Assembly (NCBI GenBank): GCA_000980705.1
Contig: LBCK01000001.1
Location: forward strand, 682,001-746,000
DNA: 64,000 bases
Direction: 5' to 3'
Source of the DNA: Ruminococcus sp. UNK.MGS-30
Lineage (GTDB): Bacteria; Bacillota; Clostridia; Oscillospirales; Ruminococcaceae
Shown: positions 28,759-37,219 of the stretch, in pieces
Layout: each line of letters starts with the position of its first letter
Numbering within the stretch: the stretch's first letter is position 1
The notes under the pieces: model-generated
Seen by the model: the letters and a program-made list of their open reading frames with translations, nothing else
Told to the model about the DNA's origin: nothing
Databases searched by the model: none
Translations under genes and position numbers: made by a program

Positions 28759-28787
28759 TTGACAAATTTGAAAAAACGTGGTATTAT
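28759..28787 (+). promoter_or_regulatory. Sigma-A promoter of the hairpin RNA / DUF2798 gene
   Basis: -35 TTGACA (28759-28764), 17-base spacer, -10 TATTAT (28782-28787). An overlapping TATAAT three bases on has a less usual spacing of 20. Confidence 0.8.
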
Positions 28788-28793
28788 AATTAC

Positions 28794-28882
28794 AGAATAA
28801 CCGCATAAAAGAAACGACATTAAATATCTCTGAGACCCATGTCTGATGGTCTCGGAATATTTTAATGTCGTTTCTTTTTTTT
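28794..28882 (+). ncRNA. Candidate small RNA or leader attenuator ahead of the DUF2798 gene
   Basis: From the promoter start to the T-run is about 88 bases. GAAACGACATTAAA (28811-28824) pairs with TTTAATGTCGTTTC (28861-28874), with an inner GAGACC/GGTCTC stem, and eight T follow. This is a complete intrinsic terminator placed before the DUF2798 ribosome binding site. It is either an independent small RNA or an attenuator of the downstream gene. Confidence 0.6.
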
Positions 28883-28905
28883 GCGGAAAAGGAGGATAAC
28901 TGCAT

Positions 28906-29388
28906 ATGCCAAAAACAAAACTGGAAAGCGTGGTCTTTACCGCCTTGATGGTATTCTGCATGGTCTTTTCCATGACCTGCTATACCGGGGTGCTCCGGGC
29001 AGGCGGCGTGACCTATGGTCTGTTCGCCCAGTCCATCCGGGAAATGTGGATCGAATTCGCCTTTGTGTTCCTGCTGGTCTTTTTCGGCGTCAGCCGCATT
29101 GCGCCACGCATCGCACTGAAACTGCTGCACCCACGGGAACTGCCCCAGATCCTGTTCACCCTGGTGGTGCAGGGGCTGACGGTCTCCATGGTCGTCCAGG
29201 CGGTGACGCTGTTTGCGTCCCTGCTCCACGGCGGCGTAAACCCGGGCTTTTTCCCACGCTGGATCCAGCTTGCCGGGCAGTGTTTTCCGGCGGCACTGAT
29301 CTTACAGGTGTTCTACATCGGACCGCTGGTGCGCTGGCTGTTCCGTCTGCTGTTCCGGCGAAATGAAAAGGCTGCTGCCCGGAACTGA
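28906..29388 (+). CDS. DUF2798-type four-helix membrane protein
   Basis: 160 residues with four predicted membrane helices (about 10-30, 47-68, 82-107 and 120-147) and short basic termini. The first motif, FTALMVFCMVFSMTCYTGVL, resembles DUF2798 proteins, small membrane proteins of unknown function in many Firmicutes. It is longer than the 75-residue single-repeat forms and looks like a two-repeat version. AAGGAGG precedes ATG 28906. Transcription must first read through a strong terminator-like hairpin. Confidence 0.8.
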   Translation: MPKTKLESVVFTALMVFCMVFSMTCYTGVLRAGGVTYGLFAQSIREMWIEFAFVFLLVFFGVSRIAPRIALKLLHPRELPQILFTLVVQGLTVSMVVQAVTLFASLLHGGVNPGFFPRWIQLAGQCFPAALILQVFYIGPLVRWLFRLLFRRNEKAAARN

Positions 29389-29405
29389 GCATCCCTTTCC
29401 ATACG

Positions 29406-29442
29406 CAAAAAAAGCCACGTCACGCCGACGTGGCTTTTGTAT
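29406..29442. terminator. Bidirectional terminator between the DUF2798 and YpsA-like genes
   Basis: GCCACGTC and GACGTGGC form an 8-bp stem with A-runs on the left and T-rich sequence on the right, serving the two convergent genes. Confidence 0.85.
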
Positions 29443-29443
29443 T

Positions 29444-29923
29444 TCACGATGCCAGATTGATAACCGGGATGCCCTTTTGCCGTGCCATGCGGACGGTCTG
29501 CGCCGTGCCGCTCCTGCCCTCCGGCTCGCCACAGAAACAGACGCAGCAGTCCGCCAGCTCCACCAGGCGCTTGTTCCGCAGGCGCATACAATCCTTGGTA
29601 TAGTCCACGGAGACGAACTCACAGGAATCCGCCTCCCGGTAGATGCAGTCATAGGCGGCTTTCTGCGCCTCTGTCCAGCGTGCCGTCTGCTCCGCACGGG
29701 AACAGGGCAGCACCAGATGCAGGGCGATGCAGGGATACTCTTCCCGGAGATCCAGCACGGTCTGTGCGCAGTAGGTATCCCATCCCAGCGCACCGCCGGC
29801 GTAAAAATCCACGAACCCCTGAGGGATCGCCGTTTCCAGCACACGCCGCAGCTCCGCCAGCGCCGCCGGCAGCTTTTCTTTGGCGATGTGCCGGTGTCCG
29901 GTAAAACAAATGGACTTCACCAT
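29444..29923 (-). CDS. YpsA-like SLOG-superfamily protein (DUF1273)
   Basis: 159 residues. The Rossmann-like SLOG fold is indicated by the N-terminal ICFTGHRHI, the glycine-rich FYAGGALGWDTYCAQ, and C-terminal NKRLVELADCCVCFCGEP and VRMARQKGIPVINL. These match YpsA/DUF1273 proteins, thought to bind a nucleotide-derived ligand; YpsA has been linked to cell division control in Bacillus-like species. Its stop and start neighbour the activase-related gene by one base, so it is probably in that operon. Confidence 0.82.
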   Translation of the reverse strand: MVKSICFTGHRHIAKEKLPAALAELRRVLETAIPQGFVDFYAGGALGWDTYCAQTVLDLREEYPCIALHLVLPCSRAEQTARWTEAQKAAYDCIYREADSCEFVSVDYTKDCMRLRNKRLVELADCCVCFCGEPEGRSGTAQTVRMARQKGIPVINLAS

Positions 29924-31161
29924 CAGACCTTGTTCTCCTGCTCCATCCGGGCGTTCGCCAGCATCAGCTTGATGCGGTTTTCCTGGTTGACCCGTGTTGC
30001 GCCGGGGTCATAGTCGATCGCCACAATGTTGGCGTTGGGATAGGCGTTCTTGATGGTTCTCGCCATGCCTTTTGCCACGATGTGGTTGGGCAGACAGCCG
30101 AACGGCTGGGTGCAGATGATATTCTCCGTGCCGGTCTCCGCCAGCACTGCCATTTCGGCGGTAATCATCCAGCCCTCGCCCATAGAAACGCCCTGGCTGA
30201 TATACTTATCCGCAGCCCGGCGCAGATCCTCGAAATCGTGCGGCGGCGTGAACTCGCCGTGCTTCTGGATCGCCTTGATCATCTGCACCTGCTTGCTGTG
30301 CAGGAACTTATAGCCCAGCCCGAACGCCAGGGTCTTGAAGTTCTTGTAGTCATACAGGTGGCTGTTGGTCTCCGTATTTGCCGCACAGTACAGGACAAAT
30401 TCCAGCAGAGTCGGCACGACAGGCTCGCAGCCCTCGGAGATGAGGAAGTCCTCCAGGTGGTTGTTCGCCAGCGGCGAATATTTTACGTAGATCTCGCCGA
30501 TAATGCCTACCTTGATCTTGGGCTTTTTGCTCCGTGGGATGGCGGCGAAGTCCTTCAGAATCTGGGCATAGATCTTCTCTGCGGAAAGATACTTGCTGCT
30601 CTCGAACAGTTTCGGCAGCTTTTCCTGCCAGGCATCCAGCACCTGCTGGGACTCGCCCTCGTTCAGCTCATAGGGACGACACTGGTTGAACAGGGTCATG
30701 AGCATATCGGCATACAGCACGGCGTACACCATCTTGATGCACAGCGCCGGCGTCAGCTCCAGACTGCTGTCTTTTTCCAGTCCGGCGAAGTTCAGCGAGA
30801 TCACCGGCACGTTGGGGAACTGTTCCGCCACGCACTTCCGGAGCAGGTGGATATAGTTGGACGCACGGCATCCGCCGCCGGTCTGGGTGATGAGCAGCGC
30901 CGTATGGTCTACGTCATACTTGCCGCTTTTCAGCGCCTCCATAAACTGTCCCACTACCAGCAGCGCCGGATAGCAGGTGTCGTTATGTACGTTTTTCAGT
31001 CCCTCTTCCACGACCGTGCGGGAAGTAGACTCCAGCAGCACCACATGATACCCGAACTGTTCCAGGATGCGGATCAGCAGATGGAAGTGAATGGGGAGCA
31101 TATTGGGTGCAAGAATGGTATATGTCTTTTTCATTTCCGGTGTAAACTTTGCGTATGCCAT
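29923..31161 (-). CDS. Acyl-CoA dehydratase activase-related protein, C-terminal part encoded separately
   Basis: 412 residues. The sequence (MKKTYTILAPNMLPIHFHLL, VHNDTCYPALLVVGQFMEAL, LLITQTGGGCRASNYIHLLR) matches the C-terminal third of the roughly 1400-residue 2-hydroxyacyl-CoA dehydratase activase-like proteins of Clostridia, which resembles the dehydratase subunits themselves. Cysteines in NDTCYPA and GGGCRAS may bind an iron-sulfur cluster. Here it is a separate gene behind the 988-residue partner, with a good AAGGAGG site at ATG 31161. The substrate is unknown. Confidence 0.8.
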   Translation of the reverse strand: MAYAKFTPEMKKTYTILAPNMLPIHFHLLIRILEQFGYHVVLLESTSRTVVEEGLKNVHNDTCYPALLVVGQFMEALKSGKYDVDHTALLITQTGGGCRASNYIHLLRKCVAEQFPNVPVISLNFAGLEKDSSLELTPALCIKMVYAVLYADMLMTLFNQCRPYELNEGESQQVLDAWQEKLPKLFESSKYLSAEKIYAQILKDFAAIPRSKKPKIKVGIIGEIYVKYSPLANNHLEDFLISEGCEPVVPTLLEFVLYCAANTETNSHLYDYKNFKTLAFGLGYKFLHSKQVQMIKAIQKHGEFTPPHDFEDLRRAADKYISQGVSMGEGWMITAEMAVLAETGTENIICTQPFGCLPNHIVAKGMARTIKNAYPNANIVAIDYDPGATRVNQENRIKLMLANARMEQENKV

Positions 31162-31235
31162 AGGTATGGTTACCTCCTTGGAATGCTCTGGGTTTTGGGT
31201 GGGATGCAGTTTTGCGCTGCTGTATCATGCTGAGA

Positions 31236-31414
31236 AACTCTGCGGGCGACTCCGACCGCACTTCGTGCCACCTCCTCTATAAGAGGAGGCTTCATATTGT
31301 CTCCTCTTTTAGAGGAGATGCCCGGCAGGGCAGAGGAGTCGGTTTGCCCGCTTTGAAAAGGTGTCCGACAGGACAGAAGAGTTTTTTGCCTTTTCAAGGG
31401 AGCCTAATCTATAG
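31236..31414. repeat. Mosaic palindromic repeat island 3, inside the activase operon
   Basis: Fills most of the 299-base gap between the two activase genes. Modules: CACTTCGTGCCACCTCCTCT, CTCCTCT/AGAGGAG twice, TGCCCGGCAGGGCA, TGTCCGACAGGACA and CCTTTTCAAGGGAG. Nothing else is seen in the gap apart from the ribosome binding site of the downstream gene. Confidence 0.8.
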
Positions 31415-31460
31415 AATTTTGAAAATTACAGTATACTACAATTTTCACTGACAAAAGATT

Positions 31461-34427
31461 TCACACCGTCTCCGGTTCTGTCTGGTTCTGTGTCTGCTCC
31501 ATAGCGGCGATGAGACTGCGCAGGCGGATCTTGATGGCACCCAGGTTGCTGATCTCGTCGATCTTCAGCTGGGTATACAGCTTGCCGCCGGTCTCCAGGA
31601 TGCGCCGCACCTCGTCTGTGGTGATAGCGTCGATGCCGCAGCCGAAGGACACCAGCTGTACCAGCTGCATATCCGGCTGTGTGGTGACATACTTGGCGGC
31701 ACGGTACATCCGGGAATGGTAGGTCCACTGGTTCAGCGCCTGGAGTTCCGGCGTCTGCGCCAGGTGCGCCACGCTGTCCTCAGTGATGACTGCCAGCCCC
31801 AGGCTGCCGATCAGCTTATGGATGCCGTGGTTGATCTCCGGGTCGATGTGGTAGGGTCTGCCGGCAAGGACGATGATCTGCTTTCCGGCGTCCCTCGCCT
31901 GCCGGACGATCTCTTCGCCCTCTGCCACAATGTCTTTCCGGTACTGCTCCAGCGCCGCAAAGCCGTGTTCCAGCGCCGTCTCCACCTGCTTTTTGGTGGC
32001 ATAGCGGCTGAACATGGTGGACAGGGTCTTTACTACGTGGCTGCGGCGGTTCAGGTCGAGGAACGGGTACAGGAAATTGTTGTGGTTCAGCTTTTCGCAG
32101 TTCGCCATAAGCAGTTCCGGATAATACGCCACCACCGGACAGTTATAGTGATTGTCCGAATCGCCCTCGTCGATGTTATAGCTCATGCAGGGGTAGAAGA
32201 TGAAGTCCACGCCCTGTTCCAGCAGGCTCTCGATATGACCGTGTGTCAGCTTCGCCGGATAGCACACCGTATCTGACGGGATGGTACTCTGTCCCTTGTA
32301 ATAGGTCTGCCGGGTGCTTTCCTCGGAGAACTTCACCGCAAAGCCCAGCTCCGTGAAGAACGTGTGCCACAGGGGCATCTGGTCGTAGTAGTGGAGCGCC
32401 AGCGGCAGTCCCACGGTGGCTTTCGGCTCTTCCGGCTGGTTCTGCTGTTCCAGCGCCAGGATGTGCCGGTATTTCCACTCGAACAGATTGGGCATCTGCT
32501 CCGACTCCTTCTTGCCTGCGCCCTTTTCACAGCGGTTTCCGGAAATGAACCGGCCGCCGTTATTGAACCGGATGATGCTCAGCGCACAGTGCGCCGTACA
32601 TCCCTTGCAGGTGGCTGCCTTTGCCGTATAGGAGAAGTCTTTCAGTTCCTGGGTATTCAGCAGGGTGCTGGTACCGCTGCTCTTCTCCTGGGCATACAGC
32701 GCCGCACCGAATGCGCCCATGAGTCCGGAGATCGCCGGACGGATGACGTCGTGACCGATCTCCCGTTCGAAACAGCGCAGCACGGCGTCGTTGAGGAACG
32801 TACCGCCCTGTACCACGATGTGCTGTCCCAGTTCCTCCGGGTTATGCGCACGGATAACCTTATAGATGGCATTCTTGACGATAGAACCGGACAGACCGGC
32901 GGAGATATCCTCTACCGTTGCACCGTCCTTCTGCGCCTGCTTAACGCTGCTGTTCATAAACACGGTACAGCGGGAACCCAGATCTACCGGATGCTCGGCG
33001 AAGAGACCCAGCCTGGAGAAATCGGCGATGTCATAGCCCAGCGCCACGGCGAACGCCTGGATGAACGAGCCGCAGCCGGAGGAACAAGCCTCATTCAGCA
33101 TGATGCTGTCGATGCTGTGGTTCTTGATCTGAAAGCACTTGATATCCTGTCCGCCGATGTCGATGATAAAATCTACCTCCGGACAGAAGAACGACGCTGC
33201 CTTGAAGTGCGCCACAGTCTCCACGATGCCGAAGTCCACGCCCAGCCCGGCACGGATGAGATCTTCGCCGTAGCCGGTGACGGCACTGCCGCAGATGGTG
33301 CAGTCCGGACTCAGCCCCTCATACAGGGCAGAGAGTTCCCGCTGGATGCAGTCCAGCGGCTGTCCCTTATTGGAGGCGTAGAACTCGTACAGCAGTTCGT
33401 GGTTTTCCGACAGCAGCACGATCTTGGTGGTGGTAGAGCCGGCGTCAATGCCCAGGTACGCCTTTCCGGCATAGGTGCGGTAGTCACCCCGTGCCACATC
33501 GTGTGCGGCGTGGCGCTCCCGGAAGCGCTGGTATTCCTCTGGATAGCTGAACAGCGGCTTGTCTGCCACCAGTGCCGTCTGGGTCTTGGCGTTCCGGAGC
33601 ATCTCTTCCAGTTCATTTAAGGTATAGGTATCCGTCAGAGACGATGCGGAAACGGCGCTGCCGTATGCCACAAAGGTTCTGCCGTCCTCCGGGAACAGGG
33701 CGTGTTCTTCGTCCAGTTCCAGCGTCTTGGTAAAGGCGTTGCGCAGTCCCTGCAAAAAGGACAGCGGACCGCCCAGGAACAGGACGTTTCCGGAAATGCG
33801 TCTGCCCTGTGCCAGACCGGAGACCGTCTGGTCCACCACCGCCTGGAAAATGCTTGCGGCGATGTCCTCCCGGCGTGCGCCCTGGTTCAGCAGGGGCTGG
33901 ATGTCCGACTTGGCGAACACGCCGCACCGGGAGGCAATGGGATAGACCTTTTCTGCCGCCAGCGCCATTTTATCCAGCTGATCCACGCTCACGTCCAGCA
34001 GGGTCGCCATCTGGTCAATGAATGCGCCCGTACCGCCGGCACAGCTGCCGTTCATGCGCTGTTCTACGCCGCCGGTGAGAAAGATGATCTTCGCATCCTC
34101 GCCGCCCAGCTCGATGACCACATCTGCCTGGGGATAGCGCTGCTTGACCGCCAGGAACGCAGCGTGTACTTCCTGGACAAAGGGCAGCTCTGCCGCCTGC
34201 GCCAGTCCCAGTCCGGCAGAGCCGGTGATGCTGACCCGGAGCTTTCTATCCGGATATTCCTGCGCCAGCTGTGCCAGCTTTGCACACACGGTCTCACGGA
34301 CCTTGGAAAAATGGCGTTCATAGCTGGAAGAAAGCACTTCGCCTTCTTCTGTCAGCAAAACCGTCTTGACAGTGGTCGAACCCACGTCAATTCCCAGTGC
34401 ATAGGGGATCTTCTGTGTTTCAAGCAT
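31461..34427 (-). CDS. Acyl-CoA dehydratase activase with two ASKHA domains and DUF2229
   Basis: 988 residues. Two BcrAD/BadFG-type ATPase domains are visible. The first (about 5-280) has ALGIDVGSTTVKTVLL, GGEDAKIIFL and CAGGTGAFIDQMA. The second (about 325-590) has LGIDAGSTTTKIVLL, IIDIGGQDIKCFQI and CSSGCGSFIQAFA. A Cys cluster (KGCTAHCALSII, NRCEKG) and a DUF2229 domain (about 655-960, GRPYHIDPEINHGIHKLIGS) follow. Characterised activases use ATP and a [4Fe-4S] cluster to inject one electron into a 2-hydroxyacyl-CoA dehydratase. No dehydratase genes are adjacent, so the target is unknown. Confidence 0.87.
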   Translation of the reverse strand: MLETQKIPYALGIDVGSTTVKTVLLTEEGEVLSSSYERHFSKVRETVCAKLAQLAQEYPDRKLRVSITGSAGLGLAQAAELPFVQEVHAAFLAVKQRYPQADVVIELGGEDAKIIFLTGGVEQRMNGSCAGGTGAFIDQMATLLDVSVDQLDKMALAAEKVYPIASRCGVFAKSDIQPLLNQGARREDIAASIFQAVVDQTVSGLAQGRRISGNVLFLGGPLSFLQGLRNAFTKTLELDEEHALFPEDGRTFVAYGSAVSASSLTDTYTLNELEEMLRNAKTQTALVADKPLFSYPEEYQRFRERHAAHDVARGDYRTYAGKAYLGIDAGSTTTKIVLLSENHELLYEFYASNKGQPLDCIQRELSALYEGLSPDCTICGSAVTGYGEDLIRAGLGVDFGIVETVAHFKAASFFCPEVDFIIDIGGQDIKCFQIKNHSIDSIMLNEACSSGCGSFIQAFAVALGYDIADFSRLGLFAEHPVDLGSRCTVFMNSSVKQAQKDGATVEDISAGLSGSIVKNAIYKVIRAHNPEELGQHIVVQGGTFLNDAVLRCFEREIGHDVIRPAISGLMGAFGAALYAQEKSSGTSTLLNTQELKDFSYTAKAATCKGCTAHCALSIIRFNNGGRFISGNRCEKGAGKKESEQMPNLFEWKYRHILALEQQNQPEEPKATVGLPLALHYYDQMPLWHTFFTELGFAVKFSEESTRQTYYKGQSTIPSDTVCYPAKLTHGHIESLLEQGVDFIFYPCMSYNIDEGDSDNHYNCPVVAYYPELLMANCEKLNHNNFLYPFLDLNRRSHVVKTLSTMFSRYATKKQVETALEHGFAALEQYRKDIVAEGEEIVRQARDAGKQIIVLAGRPYHIDPEINHGIHKLIGSLGLAVITEDSVAHLAQTPELQALNQWTYHSRMYRAAKYVTTQPDMQLVQLVSFGCGIDAITTDEVRRILETGGKLYTQLKIDEISNLGAIKIRLRSLIAAMEQTQNQTEPETV

Positions 34428-34560
34428 GGATAGCTGCTCCTTTCCTGTGACGCATCTGCGTCGGCTTTCACAATTTGTCCGGCAGGCATTCCCACGAGAC
34501 AGAGATTTTAACTTCTATAGATTTTAGCTACTATAAATTTTAGTTTTTTATACAGGAATG

Positions 34561-34589
34561 ATTGTACCTGATTTTTTCGGGAATTGCAA
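34561..34589 (-). promoter_or_regulatory. Sigma-A promoter of the activase operon
   Basis: -35 TTGCAA (34584-34589), 17-base spacer, -10 TACAAT (34561-34566), read on the minus strand; the leader is about 125 bases and AT-rich. Confidence 0.75.
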
Positions 34590-34603
34590 TGGAAAATCCT
34601 GTG

Positions 34604-34777
34604 CAGGCTTGACTGAGTAGTTTCGGGCGAACCATGTTCGCCCCTATAGTGCGCCTTTTCAAAATGGGCAAATTGACTCCTCTGCCCTGCCGGGCATCTC
34701 CTCTATAAGAGGAGACTTTTTATTTGGCTCCTCTTATAGAGGAGCTGGCAAGCCGCAGGCTTGACTGAGGAGTCTCT
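34604..34777. repeat. Mosaic palindromic repeat island 4
   Basis: Modules: GCAGGCTTGACTGAG, GGGCGAACCATGTTCGCCC (34625-34643), TGCCCTGCCGGGCA, CTCCTCTATAAGAGGAG, GCTCCTCTTATAGAGGAGC and CAAGCCGCAGGCTTG. It lies between alr and the activase promoter; no gene seen. Confidence 0.85.
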
Positions 34778-34795
34778 CTTTTCCATCGCCGTTCC

Positions 34796-35944
34796 TTACG
34801 CCCCGATCACATCTCTCGGCACACGTTTTGAAATGCCGCAGATGATCTCATAGCCGATCGTCCCGTACAGTGCTGCCAGCTCATCGGCGGTGATGGTCTC
34901 GCCGCCGTCTGTGCCGAACATAGTGACCACATCGCCGGGCTTGACTTCTTCCGGCACATCGGTCACATCCAGCATGAGCTGATCCATGCAGACACGTCCC
35001 ACAATGGGGCAGCGTCTGCCGTGGAGCAGTGCCTCTGCCTTATTGGACAGCAGCCGGGCATAGCCGTCTGCATAGCCGATGGTGACTGTGGCGATGGTGC
35101 GTGTTCCCGGAGCGGTATATGTTCTGCCGTAGCTGATGCACGCACCAGCCTCCACGGTCTTGACGTGGGAGACCACGCTCCGGAGCGACATCACCGGATG
35201 CAGCTCCATGGGAACGTGAATGGGATAGTTCGGCTCTAAGCCGTACATAATAATGCCCACCCGTGCCAGCGTTGCCCTGGGGTTGGGGCGTGTCACGGTG
35301 GCGGCGCTGTTCATGAAGTGGAGATGCTTCAGCGGATGCCCCAGCTTTGCCAGTTCGTCATAAACGGCAACGATGCTGTCCTCCTGCGCCTGGGTATATG
35401 CCACATCGTCTGCCTCGGGAGAATCTGCCACAGCGAAATGGGTGTAAATGCCCTCGATAGACAGCTTTTCCAGGTCGAACAGGGGCAGCAGCGCCTTGGC
35501 GCATTCCGCCGGAGAATCGCCCCGGAACCCGATGCGTCCCATGCCGGTATCCAGCTTGATATGACAGCGCACCGGCTGGTGGGCGAAGTGCTGGAGCTGA
35601 CGGGCATATTCCAGGGACAGCACGCCCTGGATGATGTTGTTCCGTGCCAGCTCCGGCGCAAATTCCGGCGGCGTATAGCCCAGAATGAAAATCTCGCCGT
35701 AAGGGCAGAACTGGCGCACGGAAAGCGCCTCTTCCAGATTGGAGACGGCGAACCAGCGCACACCCAGTTCCCAGAGTTTCCGGCAGATCGCCTCATCTCC
35801 GTGGCCATAGGCGTTGGCCTTCACCACCGCCATATACTGGGTCTGCGCCGGCAGGAGTTTCTGCACGGTCTGTACATTATGGGTCAGGGCGTTCAGGTCG
35901 ATCTCCGCCCATGCACGATAGCGTTTTTGCTGTTCTTGTTCCAT
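34796..35944 (-). CDS. alr: Alanine racemase
   Basis: 382 residues; a PLP enzyme converting L- to D-alanine for peptidoglycan. The PLP lysine lies in YMAVVKANAYGHG near residue 40, and the catalytic-tyrosine segment is ISYGRTYTAPGTRTIATVTI near residue 265. A fold III TIM barrel is followed by a C-terminal beta domain (VTDVPEEVKPGDVVTMFG). Normal length. The leader from the upstream promoter would be nearly 400 bases and runs through a palindromic repeat island. Confidence 0.96.
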   Translation of the reverse strand: MEQEQQKRYRAWAEIDLNALTHNVQTVQKLLPAQTQYMAVVKANAYGHGDEAICRKLWELGVRWFAVSNLEEALSVRQFCPYGEIFILGYTPPEFAPELARNNIIQGVLSLEYARQLQHFAHQPVRCHIKLDTGMGRIGFRGDSPAECAKALLPLFDLEKLSIEGIYTHFAVADSPEADDVAYTQAQEDSIVAVYDELAKLGHPLKHLHFMNSAATVTRPNPRATLARVGIIMYGLEPNYPIHVPMELHPVMSLRSVVSHVKTVEAGACISYGRTYTAPGTRTIATVTIGYADGYARLLSNKAEALLHGRRCPIVGRVCMDQLMLDVTDVPEEVKPGDVVTMFGTDGGETITADELAALYGTIGYEIICGISKRVPRDVIGA

Positions 35945-36009
35945 GATCTATCACGTTCCTTTTTGGATACGGTTTTCGCCGCTGAAACGGCGGTATGTGT
36001 TTTATGGGT

Positions 36010-36180
36010 TCCCCTTGACAGGATGTCTGAGGGGTGTGTCTTGTGTTGAACTGTCAGCGTAAACTGACAGGAGGATTGACCCCTCAGTCAAGCCTATGGC
36101 TTGCCAGCTCAGCACAAGGCACGCCCTTCGGGTGCCCTATTAGGGGAGCCTATATTAACTTACGATATCCGGTTCAGCAC
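36010..36180. repeat. Mosaic palindromic repeat island 5
   Basis: Modules: CTGTCAGCGTAAACTGACAG, CAAGCCTATGGCTTG, CAGCACAAGGCACGCCCTTC and a second partial AGCACAAGGCACACC. It lies in the alr leader. The rest of 35945-36454 holds two facing promoters and no gene. Confidence 0.75.
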
Positions 36181-36239
36181 AAGGCACACCGGGTGACTTT
36201 CTGAAAAAAATGACCTGCCCAGCGTCTGAACACGCTCAC

Positions 36240-36268
36240 TTGCATTTTTCTATCAAATATGGTATGAT
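36240..36268 (+). promoter_or_regulatory. Sigma-A promoter reading toward tatD
   Basis: -35 TTGCAT (36240-36245), 17-base spacer, -10 TATGAT (36263-36268). The start near 36275 is about 180 bases before tatD and faces the alr promoter. Confidence 0.7.
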
Positions 36269-36334
36269 GAAACTGCGTTTTTTATGACCGGGAGCAGCAC
36301 CGAAAATTCGGCTGCATTCGCCGGCATACCCTTT

Positions 36335-36363
36335 AGTATAGCACGAAACAGGAAAAATTGCAA
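36335..36363 (-). promoter_or_regulatory. Sigma-A promoter reading toward alr
   Basis: On the minus strand, -35 TTGCAA (36358-36363), 17-base spacer, -10 TATACT (36335-36340). It points at the tatD promoter 67 bases away, so the two early transcripts overlap. Confidence 0.72.
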
Positions 36364-36454
36364 GTCTTAGATATGAATAGATTTCGCTTGTCCGGCAGGG
36401 ATTTTTTCAGCAAACCCCACAACCGCACAGGCATTCCGGAGAAAGGAAGTCCCT

Positions 36455-37219
36455 ATGTTTACGCAGATTTTTGACACCCACAGCCACTACACCGACAGCG
36501 CCTTTGACGAGGACCGTGACCAGGTGCTGGATGCGCTCCCGAAAGAGGGCATCATCCACGCCGTTCTCGCCGGAACGACGCTGGAGGACAGTGCCGCCGG
36601 CATCGCACTGACAAGGCGCTACGACTACCTCTATGCCGCCGTAGGCATCCACCCGGAGACCGCCGGGCAGCAGCCGGCAGATTATCTGGCGCAGCTGGAG
36701 CGCATGGCGGCAGACCCCAGAGTGGTTGCCGTGGGCGAGATCGGGCTGGACTATCACTATGAGGGCTATGACCGGGATGTACAGATCCGGTTGTTCCGGG
36801 AGCAGCTGGATCTGGCGAAACAGCTGGATCTGCCGGTCATCATCCACGCCCGGGACTGCACCGAGGACTATGTGAACATCTTACGGGAGATGCGTCCCCG
36901 TGGCGTGGTACACTGCTTTTCCGGCAGTGCCGAGACCGCCAGAGAGGTACTGAAACTGGGAATGTACATCGGTTTCACCGGCGTGCTGACCTTTAAGAAT
37001 GCCAAAAAGGCGCTGAAAGCCTTGGCGGAAGTGCCGGAGGACAAGCTGGTGCTGGAGACGGACTGCCCGTATATGGCGCCGGTGCCGTTCCGGGGAAAGC
37101 GCTGTGACAGCCGTATGATCCCTTATACTGCCGAGGCGGCGGCATTGGTTCGTGGGACGGATACGCAGACGATTCTGGAGCAGACTTGCCGGAATGGGGA
37201 GAGGCTGTTCAACATCTGA
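36455..37219 (+). CDS. tatD: TatD-family metal-dependent hydrolase/DNase
   Basis: 254 residues, a TIM-barrel amidohydrolase-like nuclease using two metal ions. Ligand motifs are visible: FDTHSHYTDSAF (two His), VAVGEIGLDYHYEG (Glu), VIIHARDCTEDY (His), VVHCFSGSAETA (His) and LETDCPYMAPVP (Asp). Family members act as 3'-5' exonucleases in DNA repair and degradation. Single gene; AAAGGAAG lies before ATG 36455. Confidence 0.93.
   Translation: MFTQIFDTHSHYTDSAFDEDRDQVLDALPKEGIIHAVLAGTTLEDSAAGIALTRRYDYLYAAVGIHPETAGQQPADYLAQLERMAADPRVVAVGEIGLDYHYEGYDRDVQIRLFREQLDLAKQLDLPVIIHARDCTEDYVNILREMRPRGVVHCFSGSAETAREVLKLGMYIGFTGVLTFKNAKKALKALAEVPEDKLVLETDCPYMAPVPFRGKRCDSRMIPYTAEAAALVRGTDTQTILEQTCRNGERLFNI

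Noticed and set aside
28906-29388. DUF2798 protein as a member of the small TA toxin family, because a hairpin precedes it
   Set aside because: It is 160 residues with four helices, and the hairpin is in its own leader with no opposing promoter.
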